A stretch of 13,823 nt of DNA. Source: an uncultured Selenomonadales bacterium. Lineage in GTDB: Bacteria; Bacillota; Negativicutes; Selenomonadales; Selenomonadaceae. Each line of letters opens with the position of its first letter. Position 1 is the first letter of the stretch. The DNA lies in assembly GCA_947167555.1 (NCBI GenBank), contig CAMVIO010000030.1, forward strand, positions 1 to 13,823, in the 5' to 3' direction. Below are positions 7,601-13,823 of this stretch, in pieces. A model generated the notes under the pieces. The model saw only the letters and a program-made list of their open reading frames with translations, did not search any database and was not told the origin of the DNA. The position numbers were made by a program, and so were the translations under genes.

Positions 7601-10600
7601 GTTTTGGAGACCGTATGCCACCACGTCCCGGTCTACCGCCGAAGTGTCCACCTTGATGTCGGAAGCGCCGTCCGCCGCGAGGAGCCGACCGCCGCCGGTG
7701 CTGGAAATCTTGCCCGTGATGTGGATTTGCCCCGGCGTCGCCGAAACGCTGTCCACGATAAGCTTTTTCGTGTACGGGTTGTAATAGATATTCGGCGCGT
7801 AAACCCACGCTTTCTTTTCGCTGTCGTAACGGGAACTCGCCGCCGAGGCGTTGACGAGGTACGCGCTCTCGCCTATGACGTCGCTGTCCGTCAGCACTTT
7901 CCCGCCGCTCTCCGCCCATGAGGCGTCAAGAGCGTTCACCTTCTCCTGCGCGTCCGCGCCCAGCGTCACCGTATAGTTGCCGTAACCGCTTTGGACGAGG
8001 CCGCCGATATTGACGTCGTTCGCCATGACATAGACGGACTTCCCGGCGGAAATGCCGCCGCTGCCGTCCGTGCCGGGCTGCGCCGAGGGCAAAGAGGACT
8101 CCGGGACGCCCAACGTGCCAATCAACCAACTGCGATAATCGCCGTAATCGCTGAACGTCTTGGTGAATTTCCCGTTCGCGTCCAATTCGTTCTGATGGCT
8201 TTCGATATATTCGTGCAGCTTTTCCTGAATGAGCGCCGAGGTCTCGTCGTCGATCATCCATTGCTGGATCGGGTTGCTGCCAATCAGGATCGTCCCGGTC
8301 GGGTTGATTTGCGTGACGCTGCCCTGCGCCGCTTGCAGCTTGACATTTTGCGCGACGAGGTTCGCCTCCGGCTCCACCATGATATTGTAATGGTCGTTGA
8401 TAATTTCGATGTCGCCCGCTTGGTTCACCACGTCTCCTTTGACGCGGATATCGGCACGGAGATTCCTGTCGTTGGAACTTCCCGCGCTCTTGATGGTAAT
8501 CATGGGCTTTTGCCCGGCGACGGAGCCCTCCGCGCTGATATTCGCCTTGCCGGAAAGGCCCGCGTAGTTCGTCTCCTCGGCGTCCGCGGCGACACTGCTG
8601 CCGTTGAAATAGACCTCGCCGCCGTTTTTCCTGATAATGACGTCGTTCACGTCGAGATTGATGGCACTCTTGTTCGTCAACGTGACGGAGGGATTGCCCT
8701 TGGCGTTCATCGCCCCGTTTACCGTGAGCGTGCCCGCGTCGACATAGATATTGCCCCCCGATACCGTCATATCCGGAACGACGATGCCGGGAACCTCCAC
8801 GGTTTTGTAAACGACATACCGATTATCAACGTCTTTTTCCGCGAAGCCCGCCTTTTCCATGTCGCGGAGCAGGCTGTCCATTTCAGCCTTGTAGTCGTCG
8901 TATTGCGCCGTGCCCGCGTATTCGCCAAGCAGCGTTTTCAAGGTTTCGTAACGCTCCCAATAGCCGTTTTCCCGCTTGACCGTGTTCGTCGTGAAATCGG
9001 AGGGACGGAGCCAATCCCGTCCCTGCTTAACATTGACGGTGACGCCGCTGTAATCGGCGCTTGCCGTATTGCTGTTTTCATTAGTCGTGTATGTCACCTG
9101 TCCGGTGATTTCCGCCTCCGCCGCTGAGTGGATGCCCGCAGTCACTTTTCCGTCGATTTTCGCGCCGTTTTTCTCGGTCTCCGTCTGCGACAAAGCGCCG
9201 CTCTCCGTCGTGACGAAACCCGGATCGCTCGATGTATCGACGTCCTTCCAAAGATTGTAAGCGTCCGTGTACTGCATGAGCGAGCTGTGGCCCGTGTCCG
9301 CCGCAATCCTTACGTCGGCGATGCTTTGGGCCGAAGCGTTCGAGCCGAGGGAGACCGTATTTTCCTGCGTCATGTCGTTCTTGAGAGACGCGACCAGCTC
9401 CAGCGGAAGGAAGGAGTGATTGACGGCCTCGGTCAGCAGCGTGAAATCGAGGCTTCCCGTATTTCCCATGAGATCGCGGCTGGCGTAGAGATTCAGGTCG
9501 TTCGCGCTGTCGAGTTTCGACGCGCCGCCGACGTCCACGGCGTTTGCCCGCGCCAGCATATTCGTCGCGAAGGCGTTGGCCACGCCCGTGACGCCGCCCT
9601 GGCTGTCGCCGTAAGTCTCATAGGAAAGCGCGGTCTTGTCGTAGGCCGCCAGCGTAATGTTCGATTCGTCGTTTTCAATGGCCTTGATCGCCTTCAAAAG
9701 CCATGTATCGGATTCCAGGCTGCCGTGCCGGACGGCTTCGGTCACAAGGCTTTCGGCGCGCCCGGAAAGGTCCGCGCCCGTGGTCGTCAGCGTGGTATTC
9801 GTCGCTTTGACGGTGTTGTTGTAGGCCGTATCAAAGGCGCTGTTCGCTGCCGTCACTTGCACGACACCCGCCGCCTTGACGTCGTTTTCCGCCGCGATAG
9901 AGCCCGTCGTCGCCGCCGCGCCGTAAATCGAGCCGCCCGCCGTCAACGCGGAATTTTCCATATTGACGGCGGCATTGTACGTATGCTTTTGGGCGTGGTC
10001 GGACGCGCCGACGCTTACGCCGCCGTAGCCGCTGGCATCAATGTCAAGACTGTCGTCCACGACATTTTCCGCTGTGTAGATTTGCGCGCCTTGCGCGGTC
10101 GTGACCGTAGCATTTTTCAGATTGACCGTCGCCGTCTCCTCTGCCTTGCTGTGAATCGAAGCGCCGCTTCCGTCCACGATGGCCGCCGCCAGCGTATCCG
10201 CTTCGACATCGAGCTTTTCCTTGTTTTGCGCCGTGGCGATGAAATCGCCGCTCTTCATGTCCCACGTGCCGCCGATATTCACGGCGGTCGTGTTCGTCAG
10301 CGTATTGTCCGCCTCAGCGGCGGCCACATTCAAGATAGAGCCGCCGTAGCTCTGGGCGCGGACAGACGTGTCCGCCTCGCTCACCGCCGAGAGCTCGGCC
10401 GCGCCGAGGCGCGACGAAACGGACGGCGCGCCCGCGTCCACCGTCGTTTGCAAGGTATTGTTCGCGTTCACCGCGTTGTTGCCGACGCCCACGCTGATGG
10501 TGGACACACTGACGTCCACGCCCTCCGCGTCGAGCTTCTGGGAAAGATTCGTCTCGCCCTTGGCGATCAGCGCCCCGTTTCCGGCGTCATACCGTGTATT

Positions 10601-13600
10601 CTCCCCGAGGGAAACGGAAACGTCGCTGTTCGTGTCCGCGCCGTCGTAATTGACGCTGACCGCGCCGACCAGCGCCACGTCCACCGCCGTCATCAACGCA
10701 TCCTGCGCGATGTCCGCTTTCGCGCCGACATAGATGGCGTTTTTCTCGTCGGCCTCGGATTTCAATGTGCTGTTTCCTTTCACCGTGACGGAGGTCTTGA
10801 GCTTGTTCGTGTCGTCGTCCTTTTCGACCCACCCCGCCTTGACCTCGGAGACGGCGACCGATGCCGCCCCGGCCAGCGCGGCGTCCACCGTTGTCAGGTT
10901 TGTTTTCATCGTCTGCGTGTTCTCCGCTTCGATGGTGACGGCATGATCCCAAGACGTTATGGGAATGGCATCTTTGTCCCCGATATTACCGTTCTCATCC
11001 AGCGGGCGGTATTTCGCGTCCGTGCCAAGAGCGGCAATCGTGCTGTTGTTGATGAGAATATCGACGCCCTCCGCCGCGCTTTTCGTCGTGGCCTCGGCAA
11101 CCTGCACGCCGATGGCGCCGGCCCCCGCCCCCGCAACGCTGATCGCGTCAAGCTCCGTTTGGGAGCTGTCCTTCGCCGCGAGATGCGCCATGTGATAAGC
11201 TCCGAGATTGCTGCCCACGATTTCCAAATGACTGGAATTTGCGGCGTCGCTGAAAGCGAACGCGCCGTTCAGCGCGGCTGCCGCCCCCGCCGTTCCCTGT
11301 ATCGCGCTTGCGCCCGCCGTGCCGGAAACGTCGGAGGTCACGTCGATATTGCCGTAAGCGGTGAGGCTGCTTCCGTCCACCTTCGTCGCCGCATTGCGGT
11401 TCGTATCGAGGACGGCCACCGTGCCGTTCACGGAAGCGACGCCTGCGCCGAATCCGTATTGCTCGATCTTGACATCGGTATGCTCCGCGCTGGCGACCTT
11501 GATGTTGCCGCCGGACAAAACGGACGAGTTCTCCATCGCCGCCGTGACAGCGGAAGCCTGTCCGCCCCGCGAAAGCGTGACGTCCTGTTTCGCGGGAATG
11601 CCCGCGTAGCCGAAAGCCTGCGACGAAAGCAGCTCCCCGTCCTCAATGACAGTCTGCGCCTTGTCGTAAGCGGCGGAAATTTCCGCCCCGGCATCGTCCT
11701 TCGCCTTTACGGTACGGGTCTCTGTAGTCCCGTCGGCATTCGTCCAATCGTAAGCGGATTGATAGCTCGCCTCGTCGATTTCCTGCCCGACGGTGACGAC
11801 GGAGACATTCGCGCCGACAGCGCCGAAGCCCGCCGCCGTATTGCCGTTAAAGGACGTCACAGCGCGGTTTTCCTTCGCGTCCACCTTCACATCGCTGACC
11901 GAATAAATTTTGCTGTCCGCGACGGACGCTTCCGCTGTGCCGTCCACGTTCGCCACGTTGACGCCCACGCCCACGCCGCCAACCCCGCCGCCTGCCGCCC
12001 AGTCCGACTGCCGGACGGCGATGTTGTTCTCCGCTTCGATGGCGACGCTCTTCGCGCTTCGATTCGCGTAGACGTTTTCGGGCGCGTACTGGTCTTTTTC
12101 GCCGAGAGCGACATTTTTCATCGTCGCCTTTACGTCGCTTGCCGTATTCGCAACGCTGACGGTGACGCCAACACCGCCCCCGCCCGCCGCGTCCGCGCTG
12201 TACTGCTCATACGTATCCGCGACGTCGCTTTTCGCCTTGACGTTCACCGCCGTCTCGCCGCTGTGGTTGATGCCGCCGACGCCGTCCTCATACCCCTCCT
12301 CAAAATCAATCCTGCTGTTTTCAAAGCTCGCTTTGGCGCCGCCTTTGTCCTCGACGACATTTACGGCTGCGCCCACCGCGCCGCCCGCGACCTCCAGCCC
12401 TGTGGTGATTTCCCGTGTGTGGAGGCGCGCCATGCGGTTCGCCGTGACGTCGAGATTTCCGGCCGTTTCGTTGGAATCGCTTTGCCCAAAAATCGCTTCG
12501 ATATTTGAGAGCGTCGCCTCGGTTTTGCCCGTGAACGTCAATACGTCGTCCACGTTTCCCACAGAAGCGCCGATACCGCCGACGGACACGCCGACGTTCT
12601 GACTGGCGAGGCCGTGCTTCGACGCCGCCTCAACCTTGATGCCGTCCACATTTCCGAAGGAAATATTTTCTCTGTTGTTTTGCCTGTCATGGCTGACCGT
12701 CGCCGCAGTGTCGCGGCTGATTTCCATTACATTGACGCCGACGCCGACGCTCGCGCCCTCGACTGTCAATCCGCCCTGCCCGATCAGCGCCGCGTTGTTC
12801 GCGTAATCGTGGGCGACGACGCTGACATTTTTTCCGCCCAGCGCGGCGGCGTCGGCAAACGCCTCGGTTTTGCCGCCGAGGGTGTTGACGTTTACGCCGC
12901 CATTCACCGCCGCGCCGATGGCGGCAGCGCCCACGTTGACGATGGAGGAACTCAGAGCCGCCGTGCCGGAAGCGGAAATGACCGTCCCTTCGTATTCCGT
13001 CGCTTGGCGGTTCATCCTGCCGACTGCGGCAACGCCGGGAAAATCGTCCAAAATTTCGCCGTCCGCCACGGTGTCGGAAATCAAGGCGGCACGGTCGGGA
13101 TTCGCGCCCGCCATGACATCCGCCACACCGCCGCTGACAGCCGCGCGGGTCTTCGTATTGATTTCGTTGACGCCGACGGAAAGGCCGACCGCCGCGCCTT
13201 CCGCCGCGAAGGAAAGACCGCCCGCCACATTCGTGATCGTGGCGTCGCTCTGCGCCGCGATGACGGCATTATTCCGCGAATTGACGCTGGAGGCGCCGGA
13301 AATTTCCGCGACGGTCTCGCCGTCCAGAAGATTGACCGTGACGGAGCCGGTAATCCCCGCGTGGCCGGACGCGCCGATGCCCGCCGCCACGTCGGTGATG
13401 GCGTCGTTCGACGCGGCTTTCAGCGCGAAGTCGTCCACCGTTTGAATGCCGCCCGTCATTTTCGCCGTGACGTCCGCGCTGTCCTGCGTGACCGCCACGC
13501 CCGCGCCCACGGAAGCGTCTCCGCTCACCGCCACGACGTCGGCGGTGTTCACTGTCGAGCCGTCGGAGGACGCGCTCGCCGTCAATGCACCATACGTATT

Positions 13601-13823
13601 TCGCGCATACTCCATATCAGACCGGCTTAAATTGAGATGAAGCGCCGTATTCAGTTTTTCGCGGTTCGCAAGCTCCTCATTGGAAATTTTCTCGTCCACG
13701 CTCATTTGAGACATTTCTACGCCCGTGACGCGCCCGAGACGCGACACAGCCGCCGCGCCTTCGACTGCCGCCGTGCCCGCGCCGCCGACGCCCGCCGCCA
13801 CCGTGACGAGGGTTGAGGCGGCG
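1334..13823 (-). CDS. Giant LktA-like filamentous adhesin/hemagglutinin, 5'-truncated by the window
   Basis: A minus-strand frame is open from the right edge to TAA at 1334-1336, at least 4162 codons. A GTG at 13801 is the outermost possible start in view, but the frame continues past it (...ASTLVTVAAG), so the true start is outside. Residues below count from that GTG. Order: Ala/Gly lead-in (1-60); about twenty Gly/Val-rich modules such as GVGVGVNV followed by A-V/A-I strands (about 70-1470); beta-strand repeats broken by inserts, including a helical segment (about 1600-1675), an aromatic-rich module (about 2120-2245) and a helical hairpin (about 2480-2646); short solenoid rungs (about 2670-4050); a unique C-terminus (about 4050-4155) ending acidic. 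The Gly/Val modules recall the leukotoxin LktA family of filamentous adhesins (two-partner secretion substrates) in Fusobacterium and Negativicutes; this is memory, not a search. Expected role: secreted or surface fibre for adhesion. No secretion domain, signal peptide, C-terminal barrel, SLH or LPXTG motif is visible. I found one cysteine, near residue 3471. No frameshift or stop interrupts it. Confidence 0.82.
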   Translation of the reverse strand, partial: AASTLVTVAAGVGGAGTAAVEGAAAVSRLGRVTGVEMSQMSVDEKISNEELANREKLNTALHLNLSRSDMEYARNTYGALTASASSDGSTVNTADVVAVSGDASVGAGVAVTQDSADVTAKMTGGIQTVDDFALKAASNDAITDVAAGIGASGHAGITGSVTVNLLDGETVAEISGASSVNSRNNAVIAAQSDATITNVAGGLSFAAEGAAVGLSVGVNEINTKTRAAVSGGVADVMAGANPDRAALISDTVADGEILDDFPGVAAVGRMNRQATEYEGTVISASGTAALSSSIVNVGAAAIGAAVNGGVNVNTLGGKTEAFADAAALGGKNVSVVAHDYANNAALIGQGGLTVEGASVGVGVNVMEISRDTAATVSHDRQNNRENISFGNVDGIKVEAASKHGLASQNVGVSVGGIGASVGNVDDVLTFTGKTEATLSNIEAIFGQSDSNETAGNLDVTANRMARLHTREITTGLEVAGGAVGAAVNVVEDKGGAKASFENSRIDFEEGYEDGVGGINHSGETAVNVKAKSDVADTYEQYSADAAGGGGVGVTVSVANTASDVKATMKNVALGEKDQYAPENVYANRSAKSVAIEAENNIAVRQSDWAAGGGVGGVGVGVNVANVDGTAEASVADSKIYSVSDVKVDAKENRAVTSFNGNTAAGFGAVGANVSVVTVGQEIDEASYQSAYDWTNADGTTETRTVKAKDDAGAEISAAYDKAQTVIEDGELLSSQAFGYAGIPAKQDVTLSRGGQASAVTAAMENSSVLSGGNIKVASAEHTDVKIEQYGFGAGVASVNGTVAVLDTNRNAATKVDGSSLTAYGNIDVTSDVSGTAGASAIQGTAGAAAALNGAFAFSDAANSSHLEIVGSNLGAYHMAHLAAKDSSQTELDAISVAGAGAGAIGVQVAEATTKSAAEGVDILINNSTIAALGTDAKYRPLDENGNIGDKDAIPITSWDHAVTIEAENTQTMKTNLTTVDAALAGAASVAVSEVKAGWVEKDDDTNKLKTSVTVKGNSTLKSEADEKNAIYVGAKADIAQDALMTAVDVALVGAVSVNYDGADTNSDVSVSLGENTRYDAGNGALIAKGETNLSQKLDAEGVDVSVSTISVGVGNNAVNANNTLQTTVDAGAPSVSSRLGAAELSAVSEADTSVRAQSYGGSILNVAAAEADNTLTNTTAVNIGGTWDMKSGDFIATAQNKEKLDVEADTLAAAIVDGSGASIHSKAEETATVNLKNATVTTAQGAQIYTAENVVDDSLDIDASGYGGVSVGASDHAQKHTYNAAVNMENSALTAGGSIYGAAATTGSIAAENDVKAAGVVQVTAANSAFDTAYNNTVKATNTTLTTTGADLSGRAESLVTEAVRHGSLESDTWLLKAIKAIENDESNITLAAYDKTALSYETYGDSQGGVTGVANAFATNMLARANAVDVGGASKLDSANDLNLYASRDLMGNTGSLDFTLLTEAVNHSFLPLELVASLKNDMTQENTVSLGSNASAQSIADVRIAADTGHSSLMQYTDAYNLWKDVDTSSDPGFVTTESGALSQTETEKNGAKIDGKVTAGIHSAAEAEITGQVTYTTNENSNTASADYSGVTVNVKQGRDWLRPSDFTTNTVKRENGYWERYETLKTLLGEYAGTAQYDDYKAEMDSLLRDMEKAGFAEKDVDNRYVVYKTVEVPGIVVPDMTVSGGNIYVDAGTLTVNGAMNAKGNPSVTLTNKSAINLDVNDVIIRKNGGEVYFNGSSVAADAEETNYAGLSGKANISAEGSVAGQKPMITIKSAGSSNDRNLRADIRVKGDVVNQAGDIEIINDHYNIMVEPEANLVAQNVKLQAAQGSVTQINPTGTILIGSNPIQQWMIDDETSALIQEKLHEYIESHQNELDANGKFTKTFSDYGDYRSWLIGTLGVPESSLPSAQPGTDGSGGISAGKSVYVMANDVNIGGLVQSGYGNYTVTLGADAQEKVNALDASWAESGGKVLTDSDVIGESAYLVNASAASSRYDSEKKAWVYAPNIYYNPYTKKLIVDSVSATPGQIHITGKISSTGGGRLLAADGASDIKVDTSAVDRDVVAYGLQNESGDGLIRVTDNLQNKVFEYKNGKSRSYTVGDTEVAANTAWNDDAAQNFAPKQGLTYTWTGGYGHTEVVTKQYTDESYLWGAIDNRTDEQIIADYDSQATASPAKVYDNKALDSGDYIKEHNASQSGPFTLTAEYHQGAAAKSEVRKHEDDSAFFYFYEKVTYTWDETTRSDSTSDYNTKGDNPVAIGFLRGESGGAISVNTYKEGNTNGNLLLAGSVSAAGDNGKVSLNAKKIEGGDGSVVANDVTIAAKNGVAVTHAAQDAADDTPGTAVIDVRTEKGAVDFVSTRGNIDVKNLSSGGDTESELSRVSLTVDGNITDAAATGAAATASRVELTSRTGGVGTESDAFHIRAGQENNDHNSVSVSARTGVYLTQDSGDMRIDHIESTAGDVALSAAGNFIDAAPHEEAEAKSTRLDRWYAHGLLSSADNAENRAQAGDAAKKLRLDGLNIRARQLAVKSASGQNGYSGATTEQKLAAVNAVIDGYKDAAAAFASNEGMKAAQDAYVKAMQNTMSSEEKTQAYSDYLASRDAYFSGKGYTKEEQDLIAHYAAVDKAVENYGWSRNDVLYAVQQSVVNSEPGDTALGEAANVAVHGAHNITLNASGGIGRDGEAVTIDASNFNTTANRELLAGARAGEMTVTKDEDGNITSVTVTQKAPVSVSTEQGGVSAESGGHIYLVGTKDKSLRVLGDIDAGTNDVRLEAGDGIEMLTENAAITGKDLLIYGGKGGVGTEVAPILTNISGVLDANSGKSIVIQQDGNQALTVEAAAATSSITLIAGSGIEMAAGGTGYLNAGDRITLVAANGDVGAANAIRIKDDGVAVNASAKDGGTIRLEGEGAGDLVLGAIEAADGNVEVSNDGGKILLARTADAEHGTGAANADIKAGDISLAAKNLDLTGGTLEASNADGALSLSAANAIKQENTETSKLAATGEVILTAGTTGTTDAEKNAGGNISVLSEQNTFKEVFILAADVEKGINGTVEVVSTAADGLTANFGAGENGTESLMVSGDDSSVSVKNAADNGDLTISGSLDGNADLAFGSTGSLTVADSGAFTGTSITLEGDDTLSVGENTSLIASAGDIELSSGGNLETQGTLTASGAINATSKGTLAVSSGSATGKTVSLVSVGNLETSGVLTATNGDITAKSTSGSVTISEGVGATAGTLNVRAAENVTIDGVATAQNVMAVSETGLITVSGDMTAGGNISLKAKSDIDAGNLSTDSDKILAESAEGDISIEDAHAGGNIEATAAKGSVTLASADSTSGDLLLTAGTDVTISGTSSAANIKVNAGNDANLSGDAEAAQDFTVEADGSFAVASTATVTAGHDFTATAKEYGENFGSIVADNDVKLESTGESLAVRNVTATNGSITATAAKDVMVGGNGTVTAKKNVIATAKDGDVNVEANVCADNLKATATEDVSIVGDVNARNVIADAQGGSVTVSGDMETGGRISLTAKENITAENLSALSGGSVALLAKDGNIKAENVSTSGNIDVAAAEGNALLVSANSTAGDIALTAGKNVGLSGNSNAGGDFTVTAGNGLVVNSGTVISAANDFSAKVNDYGVNAGTVIGGNNVTIESTGESLLLNRVEATNGTVTAKAAGDIVLGGGTGQITAGKDVVAIAGGSVDIRKEVYAGTVNATAAEDIAISGDVNAQNVVAEAQGGNVTVDDDMETDGNISLTARDNVIFEGESKAANITVSAGKNVEIGGHSTATQDYTVTAGDNLVASYGTALTAGNDFNAVANNYGFSAGSITAGNNVSIESTGESLILHNITAQNGNLTAIAKDNIVLGGHDGTVAAGGNVVAVAKGGNVVVTEHIAAGDTIDVTAAQNVNIKSTVLESAKSISAVAQNGDVMTEGAMNARGSISLVAGNSVIFDGDATAGEDISVLGGKSIVFPDTISAGRDVSLTIQDGDMAAKTVVAGRDVSLQTGGRADTGNWIDAFHAQGGSGNIFAENITAGRDAMISAANGNITLGTVKGKHSVSIFDYSPMSFLKIGTVKSGGAFTLYAWQREIGQMDVGEYYDVVLLTSGDNLRKAAGWDGPMTATRRMAFEEYRFHHDLLGLSHLIDIHDYWSDLPENAEEDEIVVEEQ
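2032..4011 (-). repeat. Three diverged long tandem copies within the adhesin solenoid
   Basis: Three consecutive coding copies can be aligned by shared landmarks. The 'VSGDM--GG-ISL-A' segment recurs with DNA anchors near 4011, 3276 and 2595, and in a worn form near 2031. An 'STGESL' segment lies inside each copy (about 3543, 2862 and 2310). Copy lengths are about 735, 681 and 564 bases (245, 227 and 188 codons), shrinking toward the C-terminus. Identity is clear at DNA level in places: 2620-2665 against 3301-3346 (CCTTGGGC-TCCGC...CGCGTTCAC) differ at few positions. The shortening between the second and third copy equals loss of about 43 residues of rungs. This indicates past in-gene duplication followed by divergence and in-frame loss or gain. 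Confidence 0.75.
5865..6360 (-). other. Predicted helical hairpin domain inserted in the adhesin
   Basis: Residues about 2481-2646 of the adhesin depart from the Gly/Asn/Thr-rich strand pattern. They are rich in Ala, Lys, Glu, Gln and aromatic residues with helical spacing: LDRWYAHGLLSSADNAENR, EQKLAAVNAVIDGYKDAAAA, GMKAAQDAYVKAMQ, KTQAYSDYLASRDAYF, KEEQDLIAHYAAVDKAVENY, DVLYAVQQSVV. Strand repeats resume on both sides. A projecting helical bundle or coiled-coil spacer on the fibre is the likely reading; a receptor-binding role is only a possibility. Confidence 0.6.
9400..13600 (-). repeat. About twenty Gly/Val-rich adhesin modules (protein-level repeat)
   Basis: At protein level a loose unit of about 60-100 residues recurs: a D-V/I-V-A strand, an Ala/Gly stretch with alternating small residues (GAAVGLSVGVN, GASVGVGVNV, GGGGVGVTVSV, GGVGVGVNVANV, GGAVGAAVNVV, AGAGAIGVQV), a short polar turn, then an 'A-V/A-M' strand and Asn/Ser. 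I counted roughly twenty such units, the last ones degenerate. DNA identity between neighbours is low, so these are old repeats. This module type is the main reason for the LktA-family call. One unit, near 11600-11790, is split by a charged insert (QSAYDWTNADG ... KAQTVIEDGELL). Confidence 0.65.

Noticed and set aside
4985..12508. Very long plus-strand open frames opposite the adhesin gene (978 codons from 4985, 1126 codons from 9128, and others at 1667, 3305, 7991 and 12614)
   Set aside because: All lie in the same register, in which each plus codon is the exact reverse complement of an adhesin codon. Stops there would need TTA, CTA or TCA codons on the coding strand, which this GC-rich gene seldom uses. 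Their translations are Arg/His/Val-rich with no family resemblance, while the minus frame has clear protein repeats.
13801..13801. GTG at 13801 as the true start of the adhesin
   Set aside because: The frame remains open to the window edge, the residues on both sides are the same Ala/Gly-rich sequence, and no signal peptide or secretion domain follows. The real start must lie further right.

Overview
This window looks like chromosomal DNA from an anaerobic, diderm Firmicute of the class Negativicutes, probably Selenomonas or a close relative. The evidence is indirect. There is a LUD-domain protein next to a DUF2284 metal-binding protein, a pairing typical of anaerobic Firmicutes. There is also a giant cysteine-poor filamentous adhesin of the leukotoxin/LktA-like kind, which needs an outer membrane to be exported across. 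GC is moderate to high. No rRNA or marker gene is present, so the genus is inference.

Layout. Positions 1-808 (+ strand) hold the last 58 codons of a LUD-domain protein and a complete DUF2284 protein whose likely start overlaps the LUD stop codon by one base (TGATG), so the two look co-translated. Positions 809-882 are a short convergent intergenic region filled mostly by one long hairpin that can end transcription from both sides. Positions 883-1317 (- strand) encode a 144-residue YbjN-like protein. Just 16 bases upstream of it ends the gene that fills the rest of the window: one uninterrupted minus-strand reading frame from 1334 to the right edge (13823). It has at least 4162 codons, and its 5' end and any signal or secretion domain lie outside the window.

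The giant protein reads, from its N-terminal side (right) to its C-terminus (left), as: a short Ala/Gly-rich helix-like lead-in; about twenty Gly/Val-rich modules of the 'VGVGVNV ... A-V-S' kind (about 13600-9400); a central part where beta-strand repeats are broken by non-repetitive inserts, including charged helical segments and an aromatic-rich module (about 9000-5860); a long run of short 'G-DV-V-A--N' beta-solenoid rungs (about 5800-1650), of which about 2 kb is organised as three diverged long tandem copies; and a unique C-terminal segment of about 105 residues with an acidic tail and no recognisable outer-membrane barrel or sorting signal.

How they fit: the adhesin and the YbjN-like gene are likely one transcription unit read leftward and ended by the shared hairpin. 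The LUD/DUF2284 pair is a separate, convergent unit with no evident functional link. No mobile element, CRISPR array, tRNA or rRNA was seen. The long plus-strand open frames under the adhesin are antisense shadows caused by its codon usage.
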